NCBI RefSeq assembly: GCF_033807715.1
Contig: NC_084591.1
Span: 48,460,915-48,524,914, forward strand
Direction: 5' to 3'
Length of the DNA: 64,000 bases
From: Cololabis saira
Taxonomy: Eukaryota > Chordata > Actinopteri > Beloniformes > Belonidae
Part shown: positions 1 to 11,732 of the stretch, one piece after another
Numbering within the stretch: position 1 is the first letter of the stretch
How the letters are laid out: the number at the start of each line of letters is the position of its first letter
Made by a program: the position numbers and the translations under genes
The notes under the pieces: model-generated
What the model saw: the letters and a program-made list of their open reading frames with translations, nothing else
The model's database searches: none
What the model was told of the DNA's origin: nothing

Positions 1-317
1 TCCACGCACTCTTAGGCCCAATCCCAATTCCACTTCACTCACCCTTCTTTTCTCCACTCGCCCTTCTTTTCTTCCCTAACCCCTAAAAAAGAAGGGGGAT
101 ATTTTAGGGCACTTGAAATCTAGGGCACTTGGCCCAGGTGCCTGTCCCATTTCTCCTACTCCCCCTCGTTTTCATCCCTACCCTGATCAGGAAGCTGAGA
201 GCCAAAAGCTGTTTTAATTTCAGCTGTAGCGCTGTTAATATGGCACTTTATTAAGTTTTAATATTTTTTCAGGTATAAAGGTAACCTTTAACATCCGCAA
301 CCGGGGCTCAGTTTATC

Positions 318-1360
318 CAGTGCTTTAAGTGGACAAAAATAAGTGCCGGTACTCCCCTTATTCAACTGATGTCAGGTAAATTAGGCGGTGGGTAACAGCA
401 GATGATTATGTGATATATTTAAATACTAGGACATTATCCTGATTTTTAAAAAGAAAATTGTTTTATTGAATTTTCCAAACAAAGTATGTGTACACAAGAA
501 AACGCTCACATTCACTGGTAGACAGTACTCGAGTTGTAAAAAAACAATCAGGGGGGGTGGTGGATTTTATCATATGGGGACAGATAATTTGTCCTGAATA
601 CAAATAATATAATATATTACAAATAATAGCAGTGACCAAAACACCTGCAGAAATACTGCAGGAATGACATAGCAGCAGTTAAATGCAGCCTTCTGTAAGC
701 TTTAAATATCCACTGGGCTTACATCAAATACATCAAAACACAACAATAAAAAACACTTTTCTGAACTTATCAATATGACTCTGTCCTTCACAGGATAAGT
801 AACATGGATCACTGCAAAAACTCACAATCTTAACAAGAATATTTGTCTTATTTCTAGTTAAAATGTCTCATTTTAGTAAAAAAATCTCATTACACTTAAA
901 ACAAGACTCATCACTGGAAAAAACAACAATTTTCACCTGTTTCAAGTAGATTTTCACTTAAAATAAGTACAAAAATCTGCCAGTGGAACAAGATTTTTTT
1001 GCTTGTAATGAGAAGATAAATCTTGTCCCACTGGCAGATTTTTCTACTTATTTCAAGTGAAAATTTACTTGAAACAGATGAAACTTGAAAAAGTAATTTT
1101 TCTGCTGTTATTTTTCTCGTGATGACTAAATGCTGAAATAGCAGTAAAACCACATTCATTTTTATTTCAGGGGGGATGATTTTGACCGTTTTTATTTCAG
1201 GGGGGAGGGGGGGTGATTTTGATTTTGATGGACAGCTTTTAGCAGAGGCTTCAGAGCTTCTGGTGTCCGGGATCCCCTCAGCTCCTTGTATTCCCCAAAT
1301 CCTTGAATACTTCTCCTCCTCTCCACTTTTAAAGAAAGATTAAAATATCTTCTTCTTATC
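318..1360. mobile_element. insertion inside composite copy 1 (hAT-like, uncertain)
   Basis: The shared Harbinger-like sequence is interrupted here: copy 54145-55738 reads straight from CTCAGTTTATCCA into AATAACACC. The insert ends have a weak inverted match (GTGCTTTAAGTGGA against TCCACTTTTAAAG). It contains a strong hairpin at about 940-1080 built from the arms AAATCTGCCAGTGG and CCACTGGCAGATTT. Confidence 0.5.
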
Positions 1361-1452
1361 CAAATAACGCCTGTTAAGAAATTTGCTCCGAAATTTAGAG
1401 ATTTCTGTCTGCCGGCTCCGGAGCTTGGGTCCGTGTTAAATCGACGCAGAGC

Positions 1453-1622
1453 CTACGGCGTAGGTTACGGCGTAGGGTACGGCGTAGGGTACGGCGTAGG
1501 GTACGGCGTAGGGTACGGCGTAGGGTACGGCGTAGGGTACGGCGTAGGGTACGGCGTAGGGTACGGCGTAGGGTACGGCGTAGGGTACGGCGTAGGGTAC
1601 GGCGTAGGGTACGGCGTAGGGC
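1453..1622 (+). repeat. 12-bp minisatellite (unit GTACGGCGTAGG, about 14 copies)
   Basis: Near-perfect tandem array. The unit is the core motif of a small palindromic GC-rich miniature element whose flanks (CGACGCAGAGCC at 1442, CGTAGGCTCTTGG at 1678) surround the array. All six frames give low-complexity repeats, which is why long artefactual ORFs appear here. Confidence 0.95.
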
Positions 1623-1899
1623 ACGCGTCGCCGCGTACATCGACGCAGAGCTTATGGCGTAGGTTACGTAACCTACGCCGTAGGCTCTTGGTGTAACGCG
1701 GAACCATAAATCCCTTTATTCTGGCGTGATCTTCTGCAACTTTATCTGAAAGTGTGTAAATTACCCAGATAACAGCTGGATTACTTTGTGGTTTCTGAAA
1801 ACTATTATATCAGAAACATCCAAAACAAATCTGACGAGTCACAGGATTATTTCTCTCTATTTCTCTGAGACGAGTCTGCCTGTTTGCCTTCGGTCGGCG

Positions 1900-1975
1900 A
1901 GTCAAATCGACGCAGAGCCTACGGCGTAGCTTACGTAGTCTGCGGCGTAGCTTACGTAGCCTACGGCGTAACCTA
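1900..1975. repeat. second small palindromic CGTAGG-type miniature element fragment
   Basis: Contains CGACGCAGAGCCTACGGCGT followed by related CGTAG motifs, matching the core of the short element seen at 15958, 20113, 31264, 32308 and 49024. Ends are not clear. Confidence 0.5.
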
Positions 1976-2367
1976 ACTGCCTTTACTCCGGTGCGATCTT
2001 AGCGAACAACGGACAAAAAAGGGATTATGTACATTCACTGAGTGAATATTATGAAAGTAAAATATTGGTTTGCAACTAGAAATGTAATCAAAACGCATTT
2101 TTATGCAGAAACTCAAAATATTGATTTTATTCACATAAAAATAAGAAATGTCCGCCATGTTTTTTTTTTTTGATTCAGTCCACAAATGACGACGAAAAGC
2201 ATTCTGGGAAATTTTCATACCCCCTCGCTCGCCAAGTCAGCATCTGAAATCCCTCGATCCGTAGGGGCTATTCTCAGCCCCTCGCCCTCGTTATGCCCCC
2301 TCCCCCTAGGTGAAAAGAGGAATTGGGACACTACTACCTTCACGGGAACGCGCAAAAGTTAGGGTTA

Positions 2368-2935
2368 TGGCACTTTCGCACTAGGACTTACTTGGCCCGA
2401 CTCGGCTCGGCACGGCTTTACACGGCCCCACACGTGTGTTTTCGCACAGCCAGGGGAGAAGTGTGCAGGTTGTGGTGAAGCTGCTGTGACGTACTCGATT
2501 GCGCAACCGCTTTGTTCGTGTCGGCGCTGATGAGAAATCAGTTGGAGCCGGGAGCGGCTGAGAGTAAAACAGCCCGTCTACATCGCTTTTTTAATTTTTT
2601 CTCGACAGCCACCAGGTTTATGAACATCTGCACCTCAGAGTAGGATCACCAAACAGACGTTTTGGGCTTCATAATAAAATCGCTGCGAGCCGCGGGTCGC
2701 TCTCGCGCTGACTCCCGCTTCCTGATTCAAACGTCTGACGGCCCCGCCCCCCGACCAATCAGAGGCGCGGAGGGTGGTGACGTCAGAAATAGTCCCTGCT
2801 CAGCCCGCAAAGAACCTGGCTGAAATGGTTACAGAAAAAAGTACCGACTTGGAGCGGCTCTACACGTCTCAGCCCTAGTGCGAAAGCGCAAAACGGGTAG
2901 AACCGAGCTGAGGTGGTACCAGTGCAAAAGCGGCT
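2368..2935. mobile_element. PIF/Harbinger-like miniature element nested in copy 1
   Basis: Starts TGGCACTTTCGCACTAGG and ends GTGCAAAAGCGGCT, with TTA on both sides (2365-2367 and 2936-2938). Same family as 19170-19777 and 26750-27363. No ORF of its own. Confidence 0.75.
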
Positions 2936-4115
2936 TTAGTGAAGAAAACGAGGGCGAGGGGTTCAATTGGGACGCAGCCTTAGTACATAAGGCCCCAGGG
3001 CACCAGGACACTGGTATACGGTGAACAGTTTTAGGATAGGGGGGCGTTTCATTCGTACTTCTCACCTAAAAATATTGAAATGAACTGAATTAGAACTAGT
3101 TCAAAATGAAAATGGGGAACTATGAATGTGAACTGTTCATTTTTAAACTATGTGAACTGAACTTTGAACTAGTTCATGAGAAGTAGGAACTTGCACAACA
3201 CTGATGGTTTTAAGAGTGGAGAAAGTTAAATTGCTCTTGATTTCCAGCATATCTCTTAGGTGGAGACCTGGGATGACTGCTCGTATTGCTCCCTCTATCA
3301 CTTCCGTCTCTGAATGTCCTTTCCGGAGGCCTGCTTCGATCTGGTGGACTACACTGGTGTAGGACAGCTTGTCTTTTTGTCCTCCTTCCCCTATCTGTCC
3401 CATGATCTTAAATTCCCTCCGGAGCATGACTTAAGGCACATGTGTGTGATGAGGGGCGCTGTTTCTTACCTCCTCGGTTGGATGGTGGCTGAGGGATGAA
3501 AACCGGTCATTCAGCTGATGCTCATATGCTGACGGGCATCCTGGTGCTTGGGGCTGAAAGGGTGGCTTTGATCAGGTGCAGTGTTGCTTGGCCCTCTAAT
3601 CACCTCTCTCATCTCTTCCATGTATGAGAGTAGGCCTTTCAGGTACATACACACACGTTCTTCATCACCTTCCTTTTCTGCCATCTCCTCCAGTTCGCTT
3701 TCAATGATCTTTATGAGCCCTCTCTTAGTCTTGCTGGAGAACCCCCCCTCAACAAGCATAGCACATTTTGGGCCTGATTTACTAAAGGTTTGCGTTTGTA
3801 AAAACGTGTGCAAACTTGACATCACCCGCAAACCAATGTGCAAGCTGATCTACTAACAGCATGCAAAGAGGACTGCGCCTCTCAAATGAGCAAAATAGCA
3901 CACGCTGTTCATTTAGTACTTTTGCCCTGATAAATAATCAATATGGGGCGTACCTGCCAGAAAGCGCTAAATACTGGGAGGGGAAAATGCAAATAGGTTC
4001 ATTTACCACACGCAATGAGATTTACCAAGCCTGAAAGTAATTGCAGGGATTGTGATTGCATCTGTATTTAATACGTTTGAAAGGAAGGTGCTAATCTGCC
4101 CAGCATTACGCACCG

Positions 4116-4310
4116 ATGGCTGCTGTTATTGTGGCAAGGAGGCGACATCGCCAAAATCAAAGAATACGCAGAGAGAGAGTCTTTCGGACTCGTGTAAATT
4201 TGTTTGGAATGAATGAAAACCAGATAGTTGAAACATATCGACTATCTAGCGATTCCATCATGGAGCTGTTGAATGAGTTAAGGGCTGATTTGAGGACTGG
4301 GGTGTGGATG
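4116..4310 (+). pseudogene. HARBI1-like transposase, N-terminal fragment
   Basis: Begins MAAVIVARRRHRQNQRIRRE and contains VFRTRVNLFGMNENQIVETY, then LSSDSIMELLNELRADLRTG, the pattern of the N-terminus of Harbinger nucleases (an R-F..R helix, then LRP-type sequence). After Thr-Gly the frame leaves the family sequence. The DDE catalytic region is absent, so the element cannot supply its own transposase. Confidence 0.65.
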
Positions 4311-4442
4311 GCTCAACTTGTGGTGAGGATTCTCCACATGCAAAAGGAGAAATATTTTATTTGAATGTTAAAACAAGTATTATTCAGCAAAAGGTTGCCC
4401 CAGGAGGCACATTCATTTTTTTTATTTGTGATAATAAATAAA

Positions 4443-4890
4443 TCACGTGTTTTCATGGAGAAAAAAGTGTTTCTTATTGTGCGCCTGTTCTGCAGTTGGC
4501 TCTAGCGTGTCATACCCCGGTATCCCAGTTATCTGCTCCTCGCAGAAGGTGAGCTGCACCTGCTGCTCAATGCTGGTTAGAGGCATCTCTTCCGCAGGCC
4601 CTCCACCTGTCTTGTTTGCAGAAGATTTATTAAAGGCCACTTTTTCTTTAGTTCTTCGCCTTATATCTTGCCACCTTCTTTTAACCTCATCTGCCGTTCT
4701 TTTTGTCTTAGCAACTGCATTTATTCTATCGCAGATTTTCTCCCATATTGCGTTTCTTTTGTAATGTTTAAATTTCTTTGCTGTAGTTCATGAATGTGTT
4801 TATTTGCCTCTTCCACTAATATCTCTAACTCCAACTCGTCAAATTTCATTTTGCGCTTGCGACTATCCTGCTTTCCATCCAGACTCTCCA
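4443..4890 (-). pseudogene. Harbinger second ORF, Myb/SANT-like DNA-binding protein, frame-broken
   Basis: Reading minus: MESLDGKQDSRKRKMKFDEL, LELEILVEEANKHIHELQQR, then in another frame a trihelix pattern (AIWEKICDRINAV, then RTADEVKRRWQDIRRR at about 4640-4740), then AFNKSSANKTGGGPAEEMPL to the stop. The frame change near 4750-4780 breaks the gene. PIF/Harbinger elements typically carry such a Myb-like partner protein. Confidence 0.6.
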
Positions 4891-5488
4891 TGGCGCAAAC
4901 CGTAAGACGCAACACCTCATTTAAATACTGCGGTTTGCACCTGTTATCAATTGCGCGAGCATTCTTAGTTGATCACCCGCAAAACACACAACAACAGCAC
5001 GTGCAAACTTTTTCAGTGCACACGCAATTTAGTACTCTTTATTTAGGATCTTAGTAAATCAGACCCTTTGTGTACTCACATACTTTTAATATGAGTGCGT
5101 AGTCCAACTGGTACAGGATGGCAGTGACTTCAGTCAGTAAAGACTCCATACCTCTGCTGTTATTATACCGTTGATGTGATTTTACGGTTGGTGGTGGAGT
5201 TGATGGTGGCCAGAAGGTTCTGGGTTGTTTCACTGGAGTGCTAACACTACCGCTGCTGGACTGGGGCACTCCTGGCTGGCTCGCCAAAAATATGTTACGC
5301 CCACAGAGTGCAAGCTGACTCAAGTATTATATAAAAATCTCAATATTTCAAAATACGCTAATAACAATACATTCACTAAATATTTCAATGTAAAATCAAT
5401 AGGCTAATAGAATCACAATAAACATAAAATAGGTGGTTATGAACAGAGCCGCCTGGGAGATTTGCGAGGCCCTGTGCGAAATGGCTGG

Positions 5489-5510
5489 GGGGGGGGGGGG
5501 GGGGGGGGGG
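5489..5510 (+). repeat. poly-G tract (about 22 G)
   Basis: Uninterrupted G run inside an unidentified repeat (about 5440-5540) with ends GAGCCGCCTGGGAGATTTGC and GAGGCCCCCCTTA. It may form a G-quadruplex. Length may be unreliable in assembly. Confidence 0.9.
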
Positions 5511-5689
5511 CCCTCGCGCGTGAGGCCCCCCTTATGAATAAACGTAGGCTATTAAAAATTATCAATTCTATATAATGGTAATGAAAGTACTCATTCTATA
5601 TTTATATTATCTACAATTCTTATTATTATTTAAACGGCGTGTGCACGGCATCGATTTGACACAGAACCATAACTCAAGCTTTAGCTGTC

Positions 5690-6097
5690 ATCCATCATGA
5701 GACTGTCAGAGCTCCATCAGCGAGCGGCTTCGTCACCCGCGATGCACCACTGAGAGGCATCGCAGGTCCTTCCTCCCCGCTGCCATCAGACTCTAGAACC
5801 AGGCCTGCTACAGTAGTAATGGGCAATAACAACGTGTGCAATAACAACATGTGCAATCTGTCCACCTCATAAACATCCTACCTGCTTTTTTTGCACTGTT
5901 TTTCTTTCTTTCCCGTACTGCATTACTTTTTATTTTTCATTCCAATGTATATACTGTTTATATTTTGTAATTATATATTTTTTACTTTTCTTACCCTTTC
6001 CCTGCATGTGTGTGTTGAGTGTACTGCTGCTGCACAAAGTGAATTTCCCCATTGAGGGAGAAATAAAGGACAATCTTATCTTATCTTGGTCTACTTG
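5690..6097 (+). mobile_element. LINE 3' end (L2/CR1-like), 5'-truncated
   Basis: Contains CTTCCTCCCCGCTGCCATCA, a common 3'-terminal coding remnant in fish LINEs, followed by an AT-rich 3' UTR. It ends GAATTTCCCCATTGAGGGAG, AATAAAGGACAATC and short TTATC repeats. Transcript sense is +. Clade is uncertain. Confidence 0.6.
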
Positions 6098-6463
6098 GCT
6101 TTGTCAGACAGATCCTATTTATTTTTTTTTATATTTTATTTTTATTTGGTTTTTCAACAAAAACAAAACATAAGACAGACAGGGTCATCACAGGTGTATA
6201 GAAATGCATGTTGTTAAAACAAGATTGAATGGGTCCGGGTTACATTTTTATCAAAATGTACTGGGTCCTTAGTGTCCATGTGTGCCGATTGGGGTGCTAG
6301 AGGATTTTAGATCCTTTACTCTTTTCTTGTAGATCCTAAGCGTTCCGTAGGAAGATGGAAGATGTCTCCCATTCTTACATAACTCAAAAGTCCATTCTTT
6401 TTGTGCAGAGGGGAAATACAAAAACAATGGCATATTTCTTCTACCAAACACATATACAGAAAA

Positions 6464-9400
6464 TCATTTTCGGTTCAAATAGGACTTCCATTTTTCCCAG
6501 TATTTTTCACCTTTCTTGGTAACATGTCTCAAAGAAAAAGTCAATCGTTCCATATTGTAGATGTCATTAACTATTTCAATCCATTCAAGGATTGTAGGAG
6601 ATTCTTTACTCAGCCATTTCCTGGTTATTGCTTTTTTACTAGCTACTAACAGTATTTGTAAGAGGTATCTGTCCTGTTTATTGAGTCCCGTCGGTACATT
6701 TCCTAAATATATAGCACTAAAATTGAAGATAAGTTCTGAGCTGATTATAAATCTGATCTGTTTCACTATGTCTATCCAATAGGAAGATATGTTTGGACAT
6801 TCCCAAAAAATGTGAAAATGACCAGCTGACATGTTACCGCACATTCTCCAGCACTGACCTTGTTCAGGGTTGTTACTTTGCGCTTTTTTAATACTTGGGG
6901 TTATAAAAAACCTTAAAATGTTTTTCCAGGTGTATTCCCTCCATAAGTCAGAGCTTGATGTTGTACACATTGTCCTACATATATTTGACCAGTCATCTTC
7001 AGTCAAAGCTATGTTAGCTTCCTTCTCCCACCTTAATTTTACATACAAAGTGGAAAGACCCCTTTCCAGTTGTAGAGATGAATAAATCTTTGAGATCAAT
7101 TTCCTATTAGAATTACCTTTGTATGCATCAGTAAATATCTTAATCAAACCCGTTCCTTTCTCTCCAATAGTTTTAATATTTGTTTCGAAATGATGTCTCA
7201 TTTGAAGATATCTGAAGAAATCACATTTCTCTAAATCATACTTTTTTGAGAGTTGTTCGAAGGTATCTAAATCTCTATTGGAGGATATCGTACAGTATGA
7301 AGTCATACCTGCATTTGTCCAAAGTTTAAATCTGTTATCAAATTTAGCTGGTGTAAATTCCGTGTCATGTGCCACCCAGCGTAATTTTCGTGCATTTCTT
7401 TCAAAATTTAGGTCTTTAAATTCCTTATACCAAATGTTTAAGGGGACTGCAATCCATTTAGTTCCTTTGTCCAGATGTTTCTTCAGAAGGGATTTGTCCC
7501 CCAATATAGATTGGAGAGGTATGTTTATTTGATTTTGTTCAATGTCTTTCCATTTTGCATCATATGTAGGATCACACCAGCAAACCAAGAAACGTAATTG
7601 TGCTGCTTTATAGTAGTCTTCTAAGCAGGGTAAAGCCCTTCCTCCTCTGTCCTTGGGCAGTTGTAATGTCTGAAAACGAATCCTGGGCCTTTGCTTTCCC
7701 CAAATAAATGTTGAAATCAGTCTATTCCATTCACTGAATTGTTTGGGAGGGACATCAACAGGCAGTGATTGGAAAAGGTAAAGCAGTCTGGGTAATATAT
7801 TCATTTTTATAGCATCTATTCGATTATACATATTCATTGGTAACAAAGACCAACGGTTTAATGTCAGCTGTTATGGGAGTATAATTATATTCATAGGTGG
7901 CGGATAGCTCTCTTGGTATTTGTATTCCTAAGTATTTGATTTTGTCACCTTTCCATTTAAAGTTACACAATCTATAAACATTGTCCTGTGGTTCATAATT
8001 AAAGGTAAGAGTTTGGGTTTTCTGTAAGTTTAATTTGTAACCGGAATATGAACCGAATACTTTAAGCAGACACAGTAATTTGGGTAAGCTAACATTAGGG
8101 TTGCTAAGCGTCACAAGAATGTCGTCCGCGTACAGACAGGCCTTGTGTTGTGTATCTCCAATCAATATACCTGTTATTTCATTATCTTCCCTGATTGCCT
8201 GTGCTAGTGGCTCAATAAAGAGCGCAAAAAGTGTGGGGCTGAGGGGGCACCCCTGTCGACACCCCCTCTCAAGAGAGATTGATTTAGTTAAATTCCCATT
8301 TATTTTAATTCTAGCTGTAGGAGAGTAGTATAGAGATTTCAGACATCCAACTACCTGGTTGTTAAAACCAAACCGTCTAAGAACTGAATACAAATATTCC
8401 CATCGAACCGAATCAAAAGCTTGCTGAGCATCAAGGCTTATAGCTATCGATTCCATGTTATTGTTTGTCATCTGATCGATGAGGTGGAGGGCCCGTCTCA
8501 CATTGTCCTGTGTCTGCCTGTTTTTTACAAAACCAGTTTGGTCTGTATCGATCAAATCTGGGATTATATTTTCCATTCGCTTTGCAAGTATTGATGCAAA
8601 TAATCTATAGTCTATGTTTAAAACGGATATGGGTCTATAAGAACCGCACTCTGTTTTATCCTTACCCGCTTTGGGGATTACTGAAATGACTGCTTGTCTC
8701 CAGGACAGTGGAGTCTCCCCACCCTGAAGAACATAATTAAAACATTGCTTAAGAACTGGTATTATAATCTCTCTAAAGGTTTTATACCACTCCGATGGGT
8801 AGCCGTCTGTACCTGGCATTTTATTCGTTTTTAATCGTGATATAGCATTGTTTATTTCTTCTTCTGTTATCTCCTGGGTTATTATTTTATTCTGCTCTGT
8901 TCCTACAGATGGCAAGTCCAAAGACACTAAAAAATTTGATACGGCTGCTGACTCAGCTGCCTGAGGCTGAGCGTATAATTTTGCGTAATATTTTTCAAAA
9001 CAGGTTTGTATGTCTTCCAGGTCATGACACATCTTATTGGTCTGAGGATCTTTTAATTTATGTATAGACCTCTCGGCCTGTTGTTTACGAATTCTCCAAG
9101 CAAGTAATTTTTTTGATTTTGCACCGTTCTCATAGAAATTTTGTTTAATTAGTTTGGCTCTCTTCTCTATCTGATTTTCATACAGGTTGTTTAAAGATTG
9201 TTTGGTATCCTGAATCTGATTTAAGACTTCAGTATCCTTGTATTCCACATGTTTACTCTCCAGAAACTTTAACCTTTCAGTCAGATCCTTAATTTGTTTC
9301 TCTTTCTCCTTTTTCTTCTGAGCTGACCACATGATAAGTTTACCTCTAATGACAGCTTTTGCAGCGTCCCACAGTGTGCTGGGAGACACTGCGCCATTGT

Positions 9401-10233
9401 CATTATGAGTCAAATAATCTTGAAACTCTCCCTTTACATATTTCTGGCAATGATGGTCATTCAGAAGATAAGTATTAAGTCTCCACAGTGTATCCTTGCG
9501 CTTACTATCAAGGTGCAGTGTTAAATATACCCCTGCGTGGTCAGAAATATCCCTTACCCCAATATTACATTTAGTAATCCTGTGTCGATCTGAATTAAAC
9601 ATAAAAAAATAGTCAATTCTTGAATATACAGAATGCGGATGGGAGAAAAAAGTAAAATGTCTATTAAGCGGGTGTAACTCTCTCCATACGTCTATCATGC
9701 CCAATTCTTTAAGTAATTTTTGAACATGTATTGCTTCGGATCTCAATTTTTTTGTTTTGTTTGAGGAGTCAATGGAGGGATTGAGTTGAATATTCCAGTC
9801 CCCTCCACACACCAACACGCCTGATACTTCCGTGTTTATTAAGTTAAAGACCTTTTTGATCAGCTGTTTATCATTTCCTGGTGGTCTGTAGACGTTCAAT
9901 AATGTAACTTCTTTGTGATCAATTAAACCTTTCACCAGTAAGTAACATCCCTCTTTATCATTGATCTGTGAAGAGAACTGGAAGTTTACTTTGTTTGTTT
10001 TTAATTAATATCGCCACTCCCCTTGAACTTCCTTTTTCAAATGAAGAGTAATATGAATTTTTAAATCCCATCTTTTGCAACTTCTCATGTTCAACATTGG
10101 AGAGGTGTGTCTCTTGCCAGAAAATTATGTCTTGTTTTTCCCTTTTTACTTTGGCAATCGCTTTACTTCTTTTTATAGGATTGTTTAACCCATTCACATT
10201 CAGTGTAATTATGTTATAATGTTGATGGGGCAT
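6464..10233 (-). pseudogene. L1-type ORF2 (endonuclease plus reverse transcriptase), two frameshifts
   Basis: Encodes an apurinic-type endonuclease starting MPHQHYNIITLNVNGLNNPI, with QETHL, the GGDWN motif and SRIDYFF then SDHAGVYL at the catalytic end. The reverse transcriptase follows, with ISLDAQQAFDSVRWEYL, GCRQGCPLSPTLFALFIEPL and the YADD active site (CLYADDILV). The C-terminal region has NRIDAIKMNILPRLLYLFQS and a Cys/His stretch (CWRMCGNMSAGHFHIFWECP). The frame changes near 9958 and again near 7850, so the protein cannot be made in one piece from this copy unless these are sequencing errors. Confidence 0.88.
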
Positions 10234-10667
10234 TTCAAACAGTACAAAGGAGAAAAAGATTCACCTGAACATTTAAACATCCCTGGATGACCTGAACACT
10301 GTAACTTCTGTCTGCAAATCAAAATGAAACTAAACATATAAACATAAAAAAATAATGACTTCCATCTCTGAAGTATGAACTCAACTTCTAGTTTGGGAGG
10401 GGAAGCCCTTAACCGTGAAGGGGCCCCTCTCAGTGCAAACCGACATCTCTGACTTAATGAAATCAGAGCAGTCCGCATAAAATAAAAACAACATAGGCTC
10501 CCAGCTGCGGTCTATATCAATATACAGTTTAAACTTAGAAAGGAAAGTTGGTTTAATTTGTATTTATATTTCACAGCGCAGTCCGAGCTGGCATCAAGAT
10601 ATATTCTTACCCGTTTTTTTTTGTTTTTTTTACCAGTCGCGCAGTCATTTATAGTTGTTGGTTGTCT

Positions 10668-11732
10668 TCATTCAGCATCTTCCCCTCGCCTGAACCCCTT
10701 GAGCTTGTCCTGGATGCGCTGCAGGCGCACGCCTCGGCCCCGGCCCGCCGCCGCACCTGCTGTCACCCACGGGAGCCGTCTCCCTCCCGACGCAGGCGCA
10801 CCCTCCGCCCGGGCCTCAGCTCCGCTGGTATCCAAGATTAAGCCCCTTTTCTTCAGGTCATCCGCTGCCTCCTGTGAGCTGTTGTATGTTACTTGACCGC
10901 TCTCGTAGAAAACCTTGAGTTTCGCCGGATAGAGTGTCTGAAAACGGATCCCTTTTTCCTTGAGTGCCTTTTTGGAGGCGGAGTAAGCCTTTCTTTTCAC
11001 AACTATTTCGGTCGGGAAATCCTGTTCAAAGAACACTCGTCTACCTTTATGGTGGATCTCCTTTTTTTTCCAAGCCGATCGGAGTACGAGCTCTTTAGTT
11101 TTATACTCCAAGAAATAAATGATGATGGACCTCGGGTTGGAGCCCCGCGGCGGCTTCGCTCCGAGGGACCGGTGACAGCGCTGTATGCCGAGGGAGGGGT
11201 CGGGAAGGGACAGGTGGGTTTTAATGAACTTTTCAATAAATTCCTGTATGTTGTCCCCCTCGGCCTCCTCGGGAATACCGTGGATGCGTATGTTATTTCG
11301 GCGTGACCGTGCCTCGAGGTCTGTCAGGTGGGCTTGGATGCTCTCCTGAAGCTCCAGGGTGCGGGAGAGCACTTCTCTAGATTCTGCGGTCCAATCCTCC
11401 ACGTCCGCCACTCTCTGCTCCACTTCTTCAGTTCTGTCTGTGACTTCTTTTAAATCAGCACAGATAGCACTCAACTTCTGGTTAATTTCTCCTCTGAAGT
11501 CTGCCAATTCCCCCTTCAACAGCGCCATCGTGTCAGTAAACTCTTTTTTCATGTCCGAGCGAACCGCTTGTATCTCGGCAATGATGTTGGCCTGAATAGC
11601 CTCCATGGCCTCGTGCTCGGTGTGGATGCTAGCGGCGTCGCTAGTGTCTTCACTTTCGCTCTTGGAATTGTCGTCTTCCCTCAACTTTTGCTGTGACTTT
11701 CCTCTCATCCTTCTCGTCTTTCCCCCTCTCAT
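10668..11732 (-). CDS. L1-type ORF1 protein (354 aa)
   Basis: Nucleic-acid-binding chaperone of L1-clade elements, which coats the element RNA. Intact 354-residue frame. A basic N-terminus (MRGGKTRRMRGKSQ) and acidic/Ser-rich stretch are followed by a long heptad-type coiled coil (about residues 40-140, MKKEFTDTMALLKGELADFR and AICADLKEVTDRTEEVEQRV). Next comes the RRM-like domain opening RRNNIRIHGIPEEAEGDNIQ (about residue 145), and a C-terminal domain with FFEQDFPTEIVVKRKAYSAS. No frameshift seen. The C-terminal tail is Gly/Ala/Arg-rich. Confidence 0.88.
   Translation of the reverse strand: MRGGKTRRMRGKSQQKLREDDNSKSESEDTSDAASIHTEHEAMEAIQANIIAEIQAVRSDMKKEFTDTMALLKGELADFRGEINQKLSAICADLKEVTDRTEEVEQRVADVEDWTAESREVLSRTLELQESIQAHLTDLEARSRRNNIRIHGIPEEAEGDNIQEFIEKFIKTHLSLPDPSLGIQRCHRSLGAKPPRGSNPRSIIIYFLEYKTKELVLRSAWKKKEIHHKGRRVFFEQDFPTEIVVKRKAYSASKKALKEKGIRFQTLYPAKLKVFYESGQVTYNSSQEAADDLKKRGLILDTSGAEARAEGAPASGGRRLPWVTAGAAAGRGRGVRLQRIQDKLKGFRRGEDAE

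Larger units (their letters stand above)
15..2979. mobile_element. PIF/Harbinger-like non-autonomous element, composite copy 1
   Basis: Termini GGCCCAATCCC (15) and its inverted form near 2970-2979 are flanked by TTA (12-14 and 2980-2982), the 3-bp duplication typical of PIF/Harbinger. Internal sequence matches copies at 19070-20776 and 54145-55738. This copy is enlarged by an insertion at about 318-1360, a 12-bp satellite at 1453-1622, and another element at 2368-2935. No transposase is seen. Family assignment rests on termini and duplication only. Confidence 0.7.
3770..5066. mobile_element. PIF/Harbinger transposon, internally deleted
   Basis: Terminal inverted repeats GGGCCTGATTTACTAA (3770) and TTAGTAAATCAGACCC (ending 5066), flanked by TTT (3767-3769 and 5067-5069). 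It contains remnants of both genes expected of this superfamily: a HARBI1-like nuclease N-terminus on + (4116-4310) and a Myb/SANT-like protein on - (4443-4890). The catalytic part of the nuclease is missing. Confidence 0.8.
3143..5323 (-). pseudogene. retroelement gag-like gene remnant, split by a Harbinger element
   Basis: Minus-strand reading runs 5323-5070 (MSQLALCGRNIFLASQPGVP, then ESLLTEVTAILYQLDYALIL), is interrupted at 5066-3770, continues 3766-3511 (AMLVEGGFSSKTKRGLIKII), and in another frame 3427-3200 (LSYTSVVHQIEAGLRKGHSE, VIPGLHLRDMLEIKSNLTFS). This last segment resembles the gag-type proteins of fish LTR retroelements. A frame change or lost segment separates the last two parts. 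The element family is not certain and I would not call it a functional gene. Confidence 0.55.

Noticed and set aside
1395..1707. Open frames with VGYG, RTLR, YAVP or YPTP repeats on both strands
   Set aside because: They come from the 12-bp satellite unit, which has no stop in several frames. No start context or conserved protein.
4116..4364. HARBI1 host gene
   Set aside because: Only an N-terminal fragment lies between Harbinger terminal repeats; the catalytic region is absent. It is transposon remnant, not the host HARBI1 gene.
10893..11306. 137-codon + strand frame and other frames opposite the L1 ORF1
   Set aside because: Antisense shadows of the clear ORF1 coding sequence, with no recognisable protein.
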